From: an uncultured Treponema sp.
GTDB taxonomy: Bacteria; Spirochaetota; Spirochaetia; Treponematales; Treponemataceae
DNA: 5,461 nucleotides
Assembly (NCBI GenBank): GCA_905236465.1
Contig: CAJOQA010000288.1
Coordinates: forward strand, 1-5,461
Direction of reading: 5' to 3'
Shown piece after piece: positions 4,715 to 5,461 of this stretch (the stretch's first letter is position 1; every line of letters starts with the position of its first letter). A model generated the notes under the pieces. That model saw only the letters and a list, made by a program, of their open reading frames with translations, ran no database searches and was not told the DNA's origin. Position numbers and translations under genes: made by a program.

Positions 4715-5461
4715 AACGTCTGCCAAAAGCTTCTAGATTAGCAAGCCCCCGCTTAAACTGTGGGATTCTTGCGCAGGCAGTAGTTGTAAGGGGAGACCTT
4801 TCTCCCCTCTTTAAAAAGTGGTATGCCACACCTGCAATCATAGCTCCGTTGTCGCCACAGAGTTTAAGAGGTGGGAATATACAATGTATTTCTTTGTGGT
4901 CAGCTAGCATTGACCTAAGCCTTGAATTTGCGGCCACCCCTCCGCCAGCTACCACAGTAGTAAGGCCTGTGTCGCGAACAGCCTTTACAAGAGCTCTTAC
5001 AAGCATTTTGCAGGCTGTTTCCTGAAAAGAGGCTGCGATGTTTTCATTTGTTTTCTCAAAGCCCTTATTAAGGAACATATCTGCCTGGTGAATGACAGCT
5101 GTTTTTAGTCCGCTGAAAGAAAAATCATAGTCATGGTTTCCCTTGTCTAACTTTGCAGAGGGAAAGGAAAAGGCGTGGGCATCGCCAGCTTTTGAAAGCT
5201 TATCAATGATAACACCCCCAGGGTAGCCCAAGCCATAAAATTTTGCGACCTTGTCAAAGGCTTCCCCTACACTGTCATCTATGGTGGTTCCAAGAATTTC
5301 TAGCTTATCAAAGTCTGAAACTTTTGCGATTATTGTATGCCCTCCGCTAACTAGGAGGCCGATATAGGGGTATGAAATATCATTTTGCAGGTGGGCCGCA
5401 TACATATGGCCTAACATGTGGTTTATCGCGATAAAGGGTTTGCCTGCCGACCAAGCTAAAG
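4713..5461 (-). CDS. tsaD: tRNA N6-adenosine threonylcarbamoyltransferase TsaD (5' end outside window)
   Basis: TsaD transfers the threonylcarbamoyl group from threonylcarbamoyl-AMP to A37 of ANN-decoding tRNAs, working in the cytoplasm with TsaB and TsaE to make t6A. The visible part is 248 residues; roughly 90-100 N-terminal residues lie beyond the edge. Landmarks in order are the metal-binding HMLGH, the LLVSGGHT nucleotide loop, DDSVGEAFDKVAKFYGLGYPGG, FSFSGLKTA, VVAGGGVAANSRLR, and CGDNGAMIAG, whose Asp is the third metal ligand. All family-defining motifs in the covered portion are intact. The frame stays open upstream of the ATG at 5417 through AWSAGKPFIAINH, which matches family sequence, so that ATG is an internal Met and not the start. 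It heads the visible minus-strand run, followed closely by a lipoprotein and a patatin gene. Whether other t6A genes lie upstream cannot be seen. Confidence 0.96.
   Translation of the reverse strand, partial: LAWSAGKPFIAINHMLGHMYAAHLQNDISYPYIGLLVSGGHTIIAKVSDFDKLEILGTTIDDSVGEAFDKVAKFYGLGYPGGVIIDKLSKAGDAHAFSFPSAKLDKGNHDYDFSFSGLKTAVIHQADMFLNKGFEKTNENIAASFQETACKMLVRALVKAVRDTGLTTVVAGGGVAANSRLRSMLADHKEIHCIFPPLKLCGDNGAMIAGVAYHFLKRGERSPLTTTACARIPQFKRGLANLEAFGRR

Noticed and set aside
5415..5417. ATG at 5417 as the start of tsaD
   Set aside because: The same frame continues to the window edge with family-matching residues, and the metal-binding His of HMLGH lies just before this Met.
1..5461. Search by eye for tRNA genes, CRISPR arrays, insertion sequences and riboswitches
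   Set aside because: No cloverleaf-like sequence, regularly spaced repeats, transposase motifs or terminal inverted repeats were seen; the intergenic spaces are too short for most riboswitches.

Overview
The window looks like chromosomal DNA of a host-associated spirochaete, most likely Treponema or a close relative. This is inferred from the AT-rich, A/T-tract-rich sequence, a dCache chemoreceptor of spirochaete type, and an exported lipoprotein with a loose lipobox. No rRNA or other marker is present to fix the genus. There are five protein genes. Two run off the edges of the window, and no stretch longer than 150 bases lacks a gene.

Layout: positions 1-763 (minus strand) hold most of a PfkB-family sugar/nucleoside kinase, most similar by eye to pseudouridine kinases, cut at the window edge inside its catalytic GAGD motif. 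Positions 764-911 are a compact divergent control region with two back-to-back sigma70-type promoters. Each has a 17-nt spacer and the same -10 hexamer, TATCAT, and a 7-bp inverted repeat lies between them. Positions 912-3026 (plus strand) encode a 704-residue methyl-accepting chemotaxis protein. A 73-bp convergent gap follows, with one small GC-rich hairpin but no convincing terminator. Positions 3100-5461 (minus strand) are a tight three-gene run read right to left: tsaD (5' end outside the window), a small unrecognised lipoprotein, and an exported patatin-like lipase. The gaps are 13 nt each, and each downstream gene has its own Shine-Dalgarno.

How the parts fit: the receptor is an orphan, with no che genes beside it, and would feed a CheA/CheW array encoded elsewhere. 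Its promoter is shared back-to-back with the kinase, so the two may be co-regulated through the dyad between them. The tsaD-lipoprotein-patatin run joins an essential tRNA-modification gene to two envelope proteins. The shared transcript probably reflects position more than shared function, although the lipoprotein and the lipase may work together at the envelope.

The most interesting parts are the divergent control region, where the kinase mRNA looks leaderless and the receptor has competing starts plus an overlapping 7-codon leader ORF, and the lipoprotein/exported patatin pair. I see no defence system, mobile element, CRISPR array or RNA gene.
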